Notes: generated by a model from the letters alone, not told the origin. A stretch of DNA of 64,000 nt from Coprobacter fastidiosus (GCF_030296935.1 NZ_AP028032.1:806001-870000); one strand, 5' to 3'. Shown: positions 18,069-29,712, numbered from the stretch's first letter. Numbers and translations: made by a program.

Positions 18069-18596
18069 CTATTGTAAAACTTCAAGAAGACACGGTATAA
18101 GCTGCGGTATTGCATGTTCATCCTGCGCAGTATAAAAATTTCCATCAATCGTTACGGCATCATTGGTAGCTATACCTTTCTGAATTGCCGGTTTGGCTAA
18201 TGGATGAACAGCTAATCTCTTTCCTTCCGTAATTCCGGCTATTTCAAATATCAAACTTGCTGCACAATGCCCTATCATTAACTTATTCTTATCTGAAAAT
18301 TCCCGAACAACAGATAATAAATCAATATTATAATCTCGGTTTGCATTCTGTTGAAAGACAGGAACGGCATCGCCACACGAAAACAACAATGCATCAAATT
18401 CATCAGCATGACTTTTCAAATTAGCAATTAAATCATCGGTCAGTAAAGTAATTCCGGAGTTTGTACGTATATTTTTATTATCGGATACGGCAAACACTTT
18501 ATAAGAAATTCCTTTTTCATAAAAAGATTCAAGATACTGAAACAATCCAGCCCCATTAACCGGATCGACCGCTAATACTGCAACTTTTTTCTTCAT
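18069..18596 (-). CDS. DJ-1/PfpI family protein
   Basis: A 175-residue cytoplasmic protein of the DJ-1/ThiJ/PfpI fold. The nucleophile elbow is MIGHCAASLIFE, with Cys111. An acidic partner (Glu) near residue 22 (YLESFYEKG) fits the family. Members act as chaperone/deglycase-like or oxidative-stress proteins; the activity here is unknown. It is divergent from an HxlR-type regulator with 167 bases between starts, suggesting that regulator controls it. Confidence 0.8.
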   Translation of the reverse strand: MKKKVAVLAVDPVNGAGLFQYLESFYEKGISYKVFAVSDNKNIRTNSGITLLTDDLIANLKSHADEFDALLFSCGDAVPVFQQNANRDYNIDLLSVVREFSDKNKLMIGHCAASLIFEIAGITEGKRLAVHPLAKPAIQKGIATNDAVTIDGNFYTAQDEHAIPQLIPCLLEVLQ

Positions 18597-18763
18597 AATC
18601 TCAACATTTATAAATAATACAATAGTTATTATTAGTAAGTTTATTATTTTTGTTTTGTAAAAATAAACAATGTCTATTAGGAAAACAAGAACGCACTTAT
18701 AAATTAGATAGTTACATTGATGTAACCATTATTGAAAAACAAACGAATAGAAAATATAAAAAA

Positions 18764-19141
18764 ATGCAAAATTTTCATCCGACCGGAGTTTGCCCGATAC
18801 GAGACATATTAAGTCACTTGAGTAGCAAATGGGCCACTTTAATATTGATAACTTTGAACGCAAATAAAACCATGCGCTTCTCGGATATTCAAAAAAGTAT
18901 CGGGGATATTTCGCAACGTATGCTTACGGTAACTCTTCGATCTCTCGAGACAGACGGATTAATTTCCAGAAAAATATATGCAGAAATTCCTCCCCGAGTA
19001 GAATACAAGCTGACAGAAAGAGGTTACAGCCTAATTCCTCATATAGAAGGTCTGGTCAACTGGGCTATTGAGAACATGCCGATGATAATGAAAAACAGAA
19101 AAACAAATAAGCTGACGACCAATGGCCAAGAATCTTTTTAA
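18764..19141 (+). CDS. HxlR family transcriptional regulator
   Basis: From ATG 18764 the 125-residue product is a typical HxlR winged helix: CPIRDILSHLSSKWATLIL, then SDIQKSIGDISQRMLTVTLR and GLISRKIYAEIPPRVEYKLT. The longer frame from 18650 adds 38 residues without family likeness. The N-terminal Cys in GVCPIRD matches the redox or electrophile sensing cysteine of some members. Its divergent DJ-1/PfpI neighbour is the probable target. It overlaps the next gene by 20 bases. Confidence 0.85.
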   Translation: MQNFHPTGVCPIRDILSHLSSKWATLILITLNANKTMRFSDIQKSIGDISQRMLTVTLRSLETDGLISRKIYAEIPPRVEYKLTERGYSLIPHIEGLVNWAIENMPMIMKNRKTNKLTTNGQESF

Positions 19142-20021
19142 CCGCTATATCTGGCTGGTAGATACAATATATAGAAACGGAAAATTATCTTTTAAAGAGA
19201 TTAACGACAAATGGTTGCAAACCGACTTTTCGGAAGGAAAGCCGATTCCCCTTCGGACATTTCATAATCACCGGGAAGCTATACAAGATTTGTTCGACAT
19301 CAATATCGAGTGTAATAAAAGTACCCATGAATATTACATAGAAGATGCCGACCAACTTTCAAAAGGAACATTACGAAACTGGTTGCTGAATACTTTTACC
19401 GTTAATAATCTCATTAATGAGAAATATAAATTACAGAACCGCATTTTATTAGAAAATGTCCCCTCAGGACAAAAATATCTGACTCCGATCATAGAAGCTA
19501 TGCGGGACGGAAAAAGAATTTCTGTTACTTATCAGTCTTTTACTAAGAATGAACCGGAAACTTTTGATATAGAGCCTTATTTTGTAAAATTGTTTAAACA
19601 GAGATGGTATATTATCGGATATTCTATGTTTCACAAAATGATCCGTATTTACGCTCTCGACCGGATACAAGTAATGCAGATGACCGATAAAACATTTGAA
19701 CTTCCTCAAAATTTTTTACCGGAAGAATATTTCAAAGACTGTTTCGGTATTATTCACGGAGAAGGCATTACGGAAACCGTAATGTTAAAGGTAAAAGGTA
19801 ATCAAGTAAAATATTTCAGGGAATTGCCTCTACACATCTCACAAAAAGAAATAACCCGAGGAATTAACTACTCTATATTTCAATACAACTTAAAAGTAAC
19901 GTTCGATTTGGTACAAGAAATATTATCATACGCACCGGCAGTCGAAGTCCTTGCTCCAAAATCTCTTCGGGAAGAAATTCTAAAAATATTACTTGAAACC
20001 TGCAAACTATACGATAGATAA
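19122..20021 (+). CDS. WYL domain-containing transcriptional regulator
   Basis: 299 residues. The N-terminal 70 residues form a helix-turn-helix-like region (LPLRTFHNHR-like segment RTFHNHREAIQDLFDI). Residues about 130-205 are a WYL domain (EPYFVKLFKQRWYIIGYS, RIYALDRIQ), thought to bind nucleic acid or nucleotide ligands. A C-terminal segment similar to WCX follows. It starts 20 bases before the HxlR stop, so the two regulators are translationally coupled. Its stop codon abuts the mutL stop with no base between. Confidence 0.82.
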   Translation: MAKNLFNRYIWLVDTIYRNGKLSFKEINDKWLQTDFSEGKPIPLRTFHNHREAIQDLFDINIECNKSTHEYYIEDADQLSKGTLRNWLLNTFTVNNLINEKYKLQNRILLENVPSGQKYLTPIIEAMRDGKRISVTYQSFTKNEPETFDIEPYFVKLFKQRWYIIGYSMFHKMIRIYALDRIQVMQMTDKTFELPQNFLPEEYFKDCFGIIHGEGITETVMLKVKGNQVKYFRELPLHISQKEITRGINYSIFQYNLKVTFDLVQEILSYAPAVEVLAPKSLREEILKILLETCKLYDR

Positions 20022-21911
20022 TTACTTAAAACGCTTCTGAAGTTCATCGACAGAGAAAACCGTCAATGTTACTCTCCCATCAGGTGTGTACCCCGGCATG
20101 GCAGAAGCGAACAAATCATCGGCCAACTGCTCCATTTCGAGAGAAGACAAAACCTGTCCGTAAGGAATTGCCGCAGATTCGGCTAAAGTTAAGGCCATGG
20201 CTTCATGAATATCCGATTTTACATCTCCTCCCTTTTCGGATGCGGTCTCGATCATCTTATTTAATAATCCGACGACATCCACCCCTTCTATTCCTCCAGG
20301 AACTCCGTTTATCGAAAAAGTGCCTCCCCCCATATCAGACAAGTCGAAACCTAAAGAATCCAAATCTTCTTTAATTCCAGAAAGAATAGCCCCCTGAGAA
20401 GCTGACAAATGAATCATTTCCGGAAACAATACCCGTTGAGAAACACCCTGTCCGGATTGAAGATGCGACATATAACGATCATACAATATACGAATATGGG
20501 CACGGTACTGGTCGATCATCACGACTCCGGATTTAACAGAAGTAATAATATAACGTCCCTTCACTTGAAGATACTGCCCTCCGACTGTTGTAGTAACAGA
20601 ATCATTTATTTTCGATGCAATGGTCTCAGAGGGAACAGTCTCTGCAGAAGACAGATCCGGAACAACAGGCCGATTGACTTTTGAAGAAAATATTCGAGGC
20701 TCTTCTTCTGTCGAGTTTCGAGGCATATCTTTTGCCGATTCAAATCCTGAATAGAGTTTACTCCAATCATAATCAGGACGCTTAGTCCCTGCTGGAGAAG
20801 AACTCTTAAACGGATTATAACCGGGAGTAAAAGTCGTTTGCGGAGGCCTTACCTCATCCCCCTTATGAAAAACCGGAATCTCAGGTGCACCCTCCATATC
20901 AAAATCGATAGAAGGTACAGCACTGAACTTCCCGAGAGCTTCTTTCACGGCAGCTGATAATATCTGCCAAATCGGCTGCTCATTCTCAAATTTAATTTCT
21001 GTCTTCGTCGGATGAATATTTACATCTATGGAAGCCGGATCAACAGTCAGATTGATAAAATAATTAGGCATCTCTCCTACCGGTATCAACTGCTCATAGC
21101 TTTGCATCACGGCTTTATGAAAATAGGGATGTCTCATATACCTCCCGTTTACAAAAAAATATTGTAATGCATTCCGTTTCCGAGAAGCTTCTGGTTTACC
21201 GATATAGCCCGATATTTTTACCAACGATGTCTCGACCTCTACCGTTAAAAGCTGCTGGTTCATGCCCTTTCCGAAAAGTGAAATGATACGCTGACGGAAA
21301 TTAGACGCCGGAAGATTAAAAAGTTCATTGTCATTATGAACCAATTCGAATGCTATCTCGGGATTAATTAATGCGATACGTTCAAATTCGGAAAGAATAT
21401 TGCTTAGCTCTACTTGATTCGATTTCAAGAACTTTCGCCGGGCAGGTACATTATAAAAAATATTCTTTACAGCAAAATTCGATCCCACAGGACATGAGAC
21501 GCACTCCTGAGACTCTACAACCGAAGCGGCCAATGCAATCGCTGTTCCTACTTCATCTTCGATACGACGAGTGCGTAATTCAACTTGAGCTATCGCAGCA
21601 ATAGATGCCAACGCTTCTCCCCGAAATCCCATTGTATGCAAAGAAAACAAATCTCCGGCTTGGCGAATCTTTGAGGTTGCATGACGTTCGAACGAAAGCC
21701 GGGCATCTGTTTCAGACATACCTTTACCGTTATCTATCACCTGAATAAGAGTACGACCAGCATCCTTGACTATAATCTGTATCAAAGTAGCACCGGCATC
21801 GATGGCATTCTCAACCAACTCCTTTACAACAGAAGCAGGACGCTGTATCACCTCTCCCGCAGCAATTTGATTGGCAACAGAATCCGGCAATAACTGTATT
21901 ACATCACTCAT
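20022..21911 (-). CDS. mutL: DNA mismatch repair protein MutL
   Basis: The 629-residue protein has the GHKL ATPase motifs [14 protein letters not shown] and [10 protein letters not shown] in its first 110 residues, then a transducer domain, a low-complexity linker (about 340-430) and a C-terminal dimerisation domain. It couples MutS recognition to strand removal. In the C-terminal part the usual DQHA-type motif reads [14 protein letters not shown], without the endonuclease glutamates, so nicking activity is doubtful. It is the last gene of the envelope operon, 25 bases after the OstA-like gene. Confidence 0.95.
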   Translation of the reverse strand: MSDVIQLLPDSVANQIAAGEVIQRPASVVKELVENAIDAGATLIQIIVKDAGRTLIQVIDNGKGMSETDARLSFERHATSKIRQAGDLFSLHTMGFRGEALASIAAIAQVELRTRRIEDEVGTAIALAASVVESQECVSCPVGSNFAVKNIFYNVPARRKFLKSNQVELSNILSEFERIALINPEIAFELVHNDNELFNLPASNFRQRIISLFGKGMNQQLLTVEVETSLVKISGYIGKPEASRKRNALQYFFVNGRYMRHPYFHKAVMQSYEQLIPVGEMPNYFINLTVDPASIDVNIHPTKTEIKFENEQPIWQILSAAVKEALGKFSAVPSIDFDMEGAPEIPVFHKGDEVRPPQTTFTPGYNPFKSSSPAGTKRPDYDWSKLYSGFESAKDMPRNSTEEEPRIFSSKVNRPVVPDLSSAETVPSETIASKINDSVTTTVGGQYLQVKGRYIITSVKSGVVMIDQYRAHIRILYDRYMSHLQSGQGVSQRVLFPEMIHLSASQGAILSGIKEDLDSLGFDLSDMGGGTFSINGVPGGIEGVDVVGLLNKMIETASEKGGDVKSDIHEAMALTLAESAAIPYGQVLSSLEMEQLADDLFASAMPGYTPDGRVTLTVFSVDELQKRFK

Positions 21912-21936
21912 ATCAACCTCTTTTTCTTGTTATCTG

Positions 21937-23583
21937 TTATATTTCGTTACTGAAACGACGTTTCTTTTTCGGGATTTCACTCTTCTTACGAATTATCTTC
22001 CTGAATATATCAGCAGGGTCTCTCGGACGGATCTCTTCATACCAATGAAAATCTGGCAAATAAAGTTGAGCCGGGGTTATTTTAGGTATCGGAGTCAGTG
22101 ATCCATCCACTTTGTTATACATAATCAACTTATCCATCTTCTGATCCTTCAGATACATTGTAAGGAAACTACTTTCCGCATAATTCAACCCCGTAAATGT
22201 AGAATCTCTTTCTTGTGGATAAAAAATAGTCCGTACATTTCCGCTAACATCCACCTTGTCTAATCTTCCTTCTTTAAAAAAGGCTTTCAAATCTTTCCCT
22301 GAAAGCTGATCAAAAAAAGCCGTATCTTTCTGTTGTGTAGCAAAAGCAAAAGCCGGAACATGTGCCCACCTTACGGTACTGTCATTCATATATACCTTTA
22401 TCGTATCCCCGAATATTTGATAATCAAGATTCCAAAGAATCGGGTTCTTAAACATATACACGGCAGAATCTTTGGTCTTGTATACCATAGAATCGCAAAC
22501 GCCTTGTATATCATTTCTGAAAAAACGTGTCCCGTAATATGCACGTATCAAACGCGTCGAGTCCAATAACACGGAGGAACGTAACGTATCGGCATGTAAA
22601 TAAAATGTATCGGGCTGGGAATAATCAATAACCCTTGCCGAGTCTGTCGCCATAGAAACTTCTTTTATTTCATCATAAAAGCCGTAATTTCCCTCCATCG
22701 TTACCCGACGAGTCGTATCATTCAGAATCATATTCCCGAATACCTCTCCGAATCCTTCTGCCCGATTATAAAAAATCGTATCGCCTGTAAGCTGCTGGCT
22801 TTTGCTTACGATAATAGAACGGTCGAAAAGCATTGATGTATTATTGTGCGTATCATACCATCCCAATTTAGAATATATAACGTTGCTATCCGAAACCATT
22901 ACGGAAGGTCCTATAATATCAGCAATTTTTGTATTCGTATTGTACTCCAGCGTATCGGAATAGAGCGTATATTCCTCATTAACCAGTTGCACATCAAAAT
23001 TAAAAACCGCCTGCTTGGTATCCGGACTATATTGTCCATAAATAGAGCTGAGTTCATTCTCGGTATCGACAATCTTACCGCCATCGAAATAATAACCGAT
23101 ATTAGGCTGCATATCGTAGTTAAGGCTATCGGTAAACAATACGACATCCCGATTCTCCATACGAACATTATAGCGTAAACGGGCAACTTGCACAATACCG
23201 TCATAAAACATCACATCGCTATATACAAACAAGGTATCACCTTGTTCCATACGTACATTTCCAAAAGCATCCAAAGAATTCGTCTTTTCATAGAAATAAG
23301 CACTATCACAAAACATGTACATACCTCCCCGACGAAAACGGACATCTCCTCTCAGTATCTGAAAGTCGGGATGAATATCCTTATCGAATTGTAGTTCATT
23401 AGCATATTCCAAATAGACTTTCTGAGGATCATCTACGGCTGTTTTTATCGGTGTTTTTTTAACAACAATAGGCGGATTGTCCGGTGTATGTCTCGCCCAA
23501 ACACAAAGAGTTAACAGGCATAAAACACCTATCAGTATTTTATGCCTGCTTACTCCTGAATATCTTTTACTATCAAACATCAA
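21937..23583 (-). CDS. OstA-like protein, lipopolysaccharide transport
   Basis: 548 residues with an N-terminal signal (hydrophobic about 14-30). From residue 55 onward there are tandem beta-jellyroll strands of the OstA/LptA type (LRGDVRFRRGGMYMFCDSAY, DAFGNVRMEQGDTLFVYSDV), which shuttle LPS across the periplasm. This length and a C-terminal basic tail (IIRKKSEIPKKKRR) are typical of the Bacteroidetes OstA-like protein rather than the short LptA. It sits between surA-type genes and mutL with gaps of 20 and 25 bases. Confidence 0.85.
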   Translation of the reverse strand: MMFDSKRYSGVSRHKILIGVLCLLTLCVWARHTPDNPPIVVKKTPIKTAVDDPQKVYLEYANELQFDKDIHPDFQILRGDVRFRRGGMYMFCDSAYFYEKTNSLDAFGNVRMEQGDTLFVYSDVMFYDGIVQVARLRYNVRMENRDVVLFTDSLNYDMQPNIGYYFDGGKIVDTENELSSIYGQYSPDTKQAVFNFDVQLVNEEYTLYSDTLEYNTNTKIADIIGPSVMVSDSNVIYSKLGWYDTHNNTSMLFDRSIIVSKSQQLTGDTIFYNRAEGFGEVFGNMILNDTTRRVTMEGNYGFYDEIKEVSMATDSARVIDYSQPDTFYLHADTLRSSVLLDSTRLIRAYYGTRFFRNDIQGVCDSMVYKTKDSAVYMFKNPILWNLDYQIFGDTIKVYMNDSTVRWAHVPAFAFATQQKDTAFFDQLSGKDLKAFFKEGRLDKVDVSGNVRTIFYPQERDSTFTGLNYAESSFLTMYLKDQKMDKLIMYNKVDGSLTPIPKITPAQLYLPDFHWYEEIRPRDPADIFRKIIRKKSEIPKKKRRFSNEI

Positions 23584-23603
23584 TCGGCTTATTATTCTAA
23601 TTT

Positions 23604-24965
23604 TTATTTCTTAATCCAGCCATCATACTTAAAGTCGCAATTCCGCCAGCCGTCTTTAATACGAATATACGTTTCTTTCTGTTTTTTCCGAATCCAATTT
23701 TCGATCAGATCTTCTCTCCTATTTTGTTCGACAATTGCTTTCAAAGCCTGATAATCATCAGACATATTGGCTTTATGTCCTTCTACCCGAGACCTCAATT
23801 TTACTAAAACGGCAACCTCTTTTCCCTTTTTCTGATCCATCATAATAAACGGCTGAGATATATCTCCGGCATTCATCGTGTTTACGACTTTTGCAATTTC
23901 CTGAGGTAATTCGCTCATCTGAAATTTTGTAGTCCCATTTTCAGAATTTACCATTAACCCTTGATTATTGCGTGTATTTTTGTCTTGTGACAAAAACTGA
24001 GCAGCTTCTTCAAATTTAAACTTTCCGGAAGTAATGTCATTTCTCAAACTATCCAAACGCACGATAGAATTATTCAACTCTTTTTCAGAAACTTTCGGCT
24101 TCAACAATATATGCCGTGTATTAATGCGATCTCCCCTTTTCTCTATCAATTGGATAATATGATAACCAAATTCTGTTTCTACAATCTTAGAAACTTTTTT
24201 CGGGTCATTCAAGTTAAACGCGACATCTGCATACTCCGGTACAAGCTGTGCCCTTCCCATAAAACCTAATTCTCCGCCCATACGCGCCGAACCCGGATCT
24301 TCAGAATAGAGGATGGCTAAAGTAGAAAATTCCGTCTCACCTTTGGTAACCCGTTCGCTATACTCCCGTAAACGAGCCTTAATATTATCAATTTCCTGTT
24401 GCGGAATTTTCGGATTTATAGTTATTATCTGCACCTCTACTTGGGTAGGTATATAAGGAATACTATCCGAAGGTAATCCAGAGAAAAAACGACGAACTTC
24501 CGAAGGAGTTATCTTTATATCCTTGACCAACTGACGCTGCATTTCCTGAACAATACCTTGTTCACGCACCATCTCGGCCATCTCTTCACGCAATTCGCTC
24601 ATCGGTTTATTGAAATATTCTTCTACTTTTTCCTTTGATCCGATATTGGCGATAAAATAGTTCAGTTTTCGTTCCACTTCTTGGAAAACCTGAGCATCGG
24701 AAACAGTTATACTATCTAACTTCGCCTGATGCATAAAAAGCTTTTGTATTGCAATCTGCTCAGGTATCACACAATACGGATCTCCATCTATTTTCTGTCC
24801 GTCATACTGCATGCTCCGATATTGCTCCTCAACTTGAGATTTAAGAATAGCCTCATCTCCGACAACCCAAACGACTTCGTCTATAATATTATTCTGAGCA
24901 TGAAGTGAAACTCCGGTCAAACTGAAAAACAAAGTCAACAACAATACACTACTAAATTTTCGCAT
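23604..24965 (-). CDS. SurA-like peptidylprolyl isomerase
   Basis: 453 residues with signal peptide (1-23, ending LHAQ). A SurA N-terminal chaperone domain (about 25-165) is followed by two parvulin PPIase domains, roughly 175-275 (VEVQIITINPKIP, GGELGFMGRAQLVPEYADVA) and 280-390 (NTRHILLKPKVS). It folds outer-membrane beta-barrel proteins in the periplasm. It lies in the operon with two related genes and the OstA-like gene. Confidence 0.9.
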   Translation of the reverse strand: MRKFSSVLLLTLFFSLTGVSLHAQNNIIDEVVWVVGDEAILKSQVEEQYRSMQYDGQKIDGDPYCVIPEQIAIQKLFMHQAKLDSITVSDAQVFQEVERKLNYFIANIGSKEKVEEYFNKPMSELREEMAEMVREQGIVQEMQRQLVKDIKITPSEVRRFFSGLPSDSIPYIPTQVEVQIITINPKIPQQEIDNIKARLREYSERVTKGETEFSTLAILYSEDPGSARMGGELGFMGRAQLVPEYADVAFNLNDPKKVSKIVETEFGYHIIQLIEKRGDRINTRHILLKPKVSEKELNNSIVRLDSLRNDITSGKFKFEEAAQFLSQDKNTRNNQGLMVNSENGTTKFQMSELPQEIAKVVNTMNAGDISQPFIMMDQKKGKEVAVLVKLRSRVEGHKANMSDDYQALKAIVEQNRREDLIENWIRKKQKETYIRIKDGWRNCDFKYDGWIKK

Positions 24966-24995
24966 CGTTTTCTCTTTAATTAATTTATTATTTCG

Positions 24996-25859
24996 TCAAT
25001 TGAAATATTCAATCTCTTTCTCTTTAAGGGCATCCTGATATAATTCATCTTTGACTTCCTTAAGAAAATTCATTTTCTTTTGATTCATGAGAATTTCCTT
25101 TATCTGAGCTTTTGCAAAATCAAAGGGCATTTGTTCACCCTTGAGCTGATAATCGCTAATATTCAAAAAATACCAATATCCCTTATGATTCAATTCGATA
25201 TTCTTATGCGTACGCAGGAAGTCTGCCTCTCGTTCCACAGAATAAGGAATATTATCCATCACTTCATCAAAAGATACCCACTTATCATAAAAATATTCAT
25301 AAATCACGGCATTATGCAGTCCGTACTTTTCTATATTTTCCACCGCTTCGGGCGTATTTGATTTATACCATTTTTTCAAACGGGTAATCTGCGGTGAATT
25401 TTCCGGAACTTTCAAAAATAATCCTTTGATTATCGCCGAATGCAATTTAAATTTATCATGATTTTTTTCATAATAAACGTTCATAGCTTCTTCAGAAATC
25501 TCTTTACCCAACTTTTCATTTAGCAAATGCTTCTGATATTCAAATATCACAAGTTCCTGCCGATAGCGCTCCACCATACGATCGATATTTTCTTTATCCG
25601 GAATATTACGAGAAGCGACATCATAAAGCAATTGATCATCTACCCATTGCTTTATATAGTTATCTGCAAACAAAGCACTGTCTTTAGATTTCAGCCGATC
25701 AGGTATTTCACGTTCTAAATCACCACGAGTCAAAGCCTTATCGCCTATCCGAACTAATACAGCTTCCTCCCTGTTTTTTTCTGAAAAGTTCTCTTTACAA
25801 GAAAAGAACAGAAGCATGACAGCCACACTCCATAAGGATAAAGCGATTTTATGCCACAT
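24996..25859 (-). CDS. SurA N-domain-like lipoprotein
   Basis: 287 residues with a lipobox (LLFFSC, Cys21). It resembles the chaperone part of SurA/PrsA proteins: VLVRIGDKALTRGDLEREIP near the start, long amphipathic helices after that, and a final helix region (FDFAKAQIKEILMNQKKMNF). No parvulin catalytic domain is evident, so it is probably a non-catalytic periplasmic chaperone working with the two PPIases encoded beside it. Gaps are 30 and 62 bases. Confidence 0.75.
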   Translation of the reverse strand: MWHKIALSLWSVAVMLLFFSCKENFSEKNREEAVLVRIGDKALTRGDLEREIPDRLKSKDSALFADNYIKQWVDDQLLYDVASRNIPDKENIDRMVERYRQELVIFEYQKHLLNEKLGKEISEEAMNVYYEKNHDKFKLHSAIIKGLFLKVPENSPQITRLKKWYKSNTPEAVENIEKYGLHNAVIYEYFYDKWVSFDEVMDNIPYSVEREADFLRTHKNIELNHKGYWYFLNISDYQLKGEQMPFDFAKAQIKEILMNQKKMNFLKEVKDELYQDALKEKEIEYFN

Positions 25860-25921
25860 AGTTCCTTTTATTAATAGAAAACCAATATTAATTGGTAAAA
25901 TTACAACGAAATCTACTTACT

Positions 25922-27883
25922 CTATTGCACATTAACTGTTTTTAGAACATCTTTATTTATTTCAACCGGATACTTTTTATTTAAATTTTGTACCCAAATC
26001 TTTTCAAGATAGTTCTGATAATCAGCCGTCACCTGACCTTTCATATCAGTATATGACTCAGGACCTTTCTTCAGCATTTTTCCAACAATAAAAACGACCG
26101 GAAATTTTTCATCTACAGACAATTCGCCTTCCTTAAATGCCAAATTATCGACTTTTTTATTATCTCCTTTTTGGAAAAGCCCTTTCTCGATCTTCACATG
26201 TTTAATACTGTCGGTATTAAACTCTTTATTGACATAAAAAACAACAGAATCAGCAGGCAACGATTTAATTCTTTTCTTGATCGTTTTGATCAAAGCCTTA
26301 TCATCACATTGTATCAAATACCCTTTATAACGAGGTTGATCCCAGGTATATTGTTTTTTATGAGCTTTAAAATATTTCTGTAATCCGGCAACATCATTAG
26401 ACGCTTTTTCCCATACTTCACGATTACTTATGTCGAACAAGAGTATTCCATCACGATACTCATTCATCAAATTTCTGAATTCGGGATATTTCGTCTCCAG
26501 CTTAGTATCCTCATAATGTAATATTTCATTATCGACAAATGCATCTATTTGTTTATTTAAATAGGTTACATTACCACCATGAAATGCGCCTTGTGCAGAC
26601 TTCGAATTTTTCATAAAATTCCCCAAATCGGCCACAGTCCAGTCTCTCCCGTCCAAACTGAACAACACAGATTGGTCTTTACTGATATTATTCAAAAACA
26701 ACGTATCCATAGGACTCGTCTCTACTGCAAACTTTTCCAATTTTGCTTTCTCTCCCGCATTCATATTAAACGCATATTCGACTTTCAGTTTTTCGATCAG
26801 AGATTTTTGTCCTTTATTGGATCTCTCATCACGTCCTATTCGTCTCATAATATCGGGTTTCAATTCTTCAAACGGCTTCAATCCCCTTGTATCCAACAAT
26901 TTAATAATATGCCATCCATAAGGGCTCAAAACAGGTTCGGACACATCTCCTTTATTCTTCAAAGCATAAGCAGCATCTTCATACTCCTTTACAATGCGTC
27001 CGGTAGATATCCAAGGAAGCTCTCCTCCCCGTTGAGCGGAATTTTTATCTTCAGATTTCTCTTTAGCCAATTCGGCAAAATCTGCGCCTTGAATTATCTG
27101 CTGATATATTTCTCGTATTTGCTTTTCTTTTTCTTTTTTCACTTCATCTGAAGCATTCGAAGGCAACATCAACATAATATGTGCCGTAAGCCGTTCTCCC
27201 GGATCGGGACGACGATCGGAAACTTTTATCAAATGATAACCAAACTGGGACAAAACCGGCTCAGAAACGCTTCCGACCGGAGTTGTATAGGCTGCCGTTT
27301 CAAAAGGATATACTGTCATAAATCCTCCTATATATCCTAAATATCCGCCATTTCGTTTTACCGAAGGATCTTCAGAATACTCTTTTGCCAACTTTCCAAA
27401 ATCCTCTCCTTTGCGGATACGTTCCAAAACAGATTTAGCTTTTTGATAAACTTTATCTTTTTCGGTATCTGTCATTCCCGGATTTACCCTAAACAAAATA
27501 TGACTTACTTCAACATTTTCTTTTAATCGGTCATAAGCCTCTTTTGCTAACCGGTCATCCATTTCTCTATCTACTAAATACGGCTGTACCAACTGTGCAC
27601 GATAACCGGCAAGCTCCGTACGAAAAGAGCGTGTAGTATCCAATCCGCATGCTTCTGCTTCAGCGACCTTCAACTTGTAATTTTTAAACAATTCCAGATA
27701 TTCATCCAACGATTTGGAATCTGTCTGTTGTTGATTATTTTTTTTATAAATATATTCGAATTCCGATTTCTTAATGCTTTTTCCATTCACCTTCATCAAT
27801 ACAGGATCATTTTCCGGATTCTGTGCACACAAAGCAAATGAATAACCGGCACACAAGGATAATAATAACCATTTGTTTTTCAT
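25922..27883 (-). CDS. Peptidylprolyl isomerase with two parvulin domains
   Basis: 653 residues with signal peptide (1-20). After an N-terminal helical region (KVNGKSIKKSEFEYIYKKNN), residues about 120-225 (VEVSHILFRVNPG, NGGYLGYIGGFMTVYPFE) and 230-335 (LTAHIMLMLPSN, RGGELPWISTGRIVKEYE) are two PPIC domains. A long C-terminal part (about 340-653) has no clear family. First gene of the envelope operon; its promoter at 27973-28005 is bracketed by inverted repeats. Confidence 0.87.
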   Translation of the reverse strand: MKNKWLLLSLCAGYSFALCAQNPENDPVLMKVNGKSIKKSEFEYIYKKNNQQQTDSKSLDEYLELFKNYKLKVAEAEACGLDTTRSFRTELAGYRAQLVQPYLVDREMDDRLAKEAYDRLKENVEVSHILFRVNPGMTDTEKDKVYQKAKSVLERIRKGEDFGKLAKEYSEDPSVKRNGGYLGYIGGFMTVYPFETAAYTTPVGSVSEPVLSQFGYHLIKVSDRRPDPGERLTAHIMLMLPSNASDEVKKEKEKQIREIYQQIIQGADFAELAKEKSEDKNSAQRGGELPWISTGRIVKEYEDAAYALKNKGDVSEPVLSPYGWHIIKLLDTRGLKPFEELKPDIMRRIGRDERSNKGQKSLIEKLKVEYAFNMNAGEKAKLEKFAVETSPMDTLFLNNISKDQSVLFSLDGRDWTVADLGNFMKNSKSAQGAFHGGNVTYLNKQIDAFVDNEILHYEDTKLETKYPEFRNLMNEYRDGILLFDISNREVWEKASNDVAGLQKYFKAHKKQYTWDQPRYKGYLIQCDDKALIKTIKKRIKSLPADSVVFYVNKEFNTDSIKHVKIEKGLFQKGDNKKVDNLAFKEGELSVDEKFPVVFIVGKMLKKGPESYTDMKGQVTADYQNYLEKIWVQNLNKKYPVEINKDVLKTVNVQ

Positions 27884-27952
27884 CGTTTCATTTTTTTACT
27901 TAAGCAACCCTTTTGTGACGAGTCCTCTTTTAATTTTACACTTAATAATAGA

Positions 27953-28015
27953 AATACACTAATTTAACGACTCAAATATATAAAAATTATATTGATCTCG
28001 CCAAATTAGTGTATT
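27953..28015 (-). promoter_or_regulatory. Promoter of the envelope operon, bracketed by inverted repeats
   Basis: On the minus strand TTTG (28005-28002), 21 bases, TATATTTG (27980-27973), giving a start near 27966. Perfect 13-base inverted repeats AATACACTAATTT cover 28015-28003 (overlapping the -33 box) and 27965-27953 (from the start site on). This could be a pair of operator half-sites, an RNA stem at the 5' end, or a very short invertible unit. Confidence 0.75.
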
Positions 28016-28064
28016 ATATAAACAGTTTACAACAGAGTTTTAAATCTATTGTAACTCTTATTTT

Positions 28065-29552
<1,488 letters not shown>

Positions 29553-29569
29553 TTAAAATTTATTGCGTA

Positions 29570-29577
29570 CAAAGATA
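29570..29577 (-). promoter_or_regulatory. -7 box of the guaB promoter
   Basis: TATCTTTG on the minus strand, 30 bases before the guaB ATG. No clear TTTG at the expected upstream distance. Confidence 0.55.
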
Positions 29578-29652
29578 AATATTTTCAATGGATATTTATA
29601 CGTAAAGATTTTATTTTTTAATGGTTTTTAAAAATAAGTACTTTCAAACGAC

Positions 29653-29691
29653 AATGGCCGGAAGACTCTGATTGCAGACTCTCCGGCCATT
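29653..29691 (-). terminator. Hairpin between recQ and guaB
   Basis: Ten-base perfect stem AATGGCCGGA/TCCGGCCATT just after the recQ stop. The minus strand continues GTCGTTTG, a weak T tract; the plus strand has GACTTTTTT. Probable recQ terminator. Confidence 0.6.
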
Positions 29692-29712
29692 ATGACTTTT
29701 TTCTAATTTTGT

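Noticed and set aside
23604-27883. Three adjacent SurA-like genes as a recent tandem duplication
   Set aside because: The proteins differ in length and domain content (one PPIase-less lipoprotein, two with distinct parvulin pairs). This is a standard Bacteroidales arrangement.
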